64,000 nucleotides of DNA from Agromyces tardus (GTDB lineage: Bacteria; Actinomycetota; Actinomycetes; Actinomycetales; Microbacteriaceae): the NCBI RefSeq assembly GCF_003710805.1, contig NZ_RHHB01000001.1:248001-312000 (forward strand), read 5' to 3'. Numbering within the stretch: the stretch's first letter is position 1; the number at the start of each line of letters is the position of its first letter. Under the pieces are notes generated by a model. The model saw nothing but the letters and a program-made list of their open reading frames with translations, did not search any database and was not told where the DNA came from. The translations under genes were made by a program, and so were the position numbers. Below, piece after piece: positions 63,700 through 64,000 of the stretch.

Positions 63700-64000
63700 T
63701 CACGCGCTGAGCGCGAGCTCCGCGTCGAGCAGTTCGAGCAGCAGCGACGCCGACGCCGGCGACGACTCGCCCGTGACGACCGAGACCACCCAGGGCGGCG
63801 CCGACGCGGGCAGCGGGCGCACCGCGAGCCCGGCGGCCTGCGGCTTCGCGGCGACGTGCTGCGGCACGAGCGCCACGCCGAGCCCGCGCTGCACGAGGTC
63901 GAGCAGCGTGTGCACGTCGTTCACCGTGCAGCCCACGCGCCGGGTCACGCCGTGCGCCGCGCACATCTCGTCGTTCAGCGAGCGCACCGCCCACGAGTCC
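63700..64000 (-). CDS. LysR-family regulator, C-terminal part, cut by the window edge
   Basis: About 100 residues are visible, ending at 63700. 'CAAHGVTRRVGCTVNDVHTLLDLVQRGLGVALVPQHVAAKPQAAGLAVRPLPASAPPWVVSVVTGESSPASASLLLELLD' is the second lobe of the LysR effector domain ('D......LV..GLGVAL.P'). The helix-turn-helix and first lobe lie beyond 64000. It converges on the hydrolase gene; its target must be outside the window. Confidence 0.85.
   Translation of the reverse strand, partial: DSWAVRSLNDEMCAAHGVTRRVGCTVNDVHTLLDLVQRGLGVALVPQHVAAKPQAAGLAVRPLPASAPPWVVSVVTGESSPASASLLLELLDAELALSA

Overview
The window is high-GC DNA with dense, short-spaced genes. Its style is that of a Microbacteriaceae actinobacterium, probably Agromyces-like: the 'GGATGCCGCGG/GGCATCCG' word bias, many GTG starts, and the interspersed element family GGTCTCGATACG...CTACTCGACCGG. 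No rRNA, tRNA, integrase, transposase or CRISPR locus was found. Most of the window is a chromosomal mosaic of small regulator-plus-enzyme units.

Layout. 121-3005 (minus): a DHFR-like/YCII-like/ECF sigma factor operon, with two matched palindromes upstream. 3223-7133: an atypical SDR, a zinc metallopeptidase, a serine hydrolase lipoprotein and an HSL-type esterase. 7155-13560: a GAF remnant, an XRE-cupin regulator divergent from a thioredoxin-reductase-like enzyme, VOC and cupin proteins, a second serine hydrolase and a DUF222/HNH protein. 13998-20291: hydrolases, a PRC-barrel protein, a PadR regulator with its operator, and an SDR/hydrolase operon divergent from a LysR regulator.

20341-31126 is built around three remnants of the 3' end of one SDR-like gene. 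The first two bracket an AbiE-like HTH/nucleotidyltransferase pair. The second and third share a 33-bp identical direct repeat and bracket a beta-glucoside utilisation operon (GH1, ABC binding protein, two permeases, GH5, ROK regulator), an amber-interrupted pseudogene and a small membrane protein. Next to the third remnant is an unrecognised two-gene operon (31219-33413). Its smaller protein has a D...E-x-K pattern suggestive of a PD-(D/E)xK nuclease, making it the best candidate here for an undescribed system.

33792-36428 is a ClpC-like unfoldase behind a HAIR operator for HspR. A TetR/EthD-fold/hydrolase operon follows with a consensus promoter. 38963-48756 holds a truncated membrane protein, a large secreted GH15 enzyme, lipoprotein and secreted proteins, a LuxR-type regulator, a membrane-DUF1330 fusion and a TetR-glycosyltransferase operon. 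48908-64000 holds VOC, an ECF sigma factor with a SnoaL tail, a DHFR-like protein, a GyrI-like protein, a NarL/DesR-type two-component system, DUF2306, an NYN/PIN-like protein, an ArsR-AHSA1 pair with a probably leaderless promoter, a third serine hydrolase, DUF4239, DUF1905, an MFS exporter divergent from TetR, GNAT, a membrane-anchored alpha/beta hydrolase and a LysR gene cut by the window edge.

About two dozen copies of the palindromic intergenic element lie mostly at gene 3' ends. Copies form tandem arrays at 52022-52250 and 58976-59175, and several genes appear to take their stop codon from one. All function calls are from reading the sequence; no database search was run.
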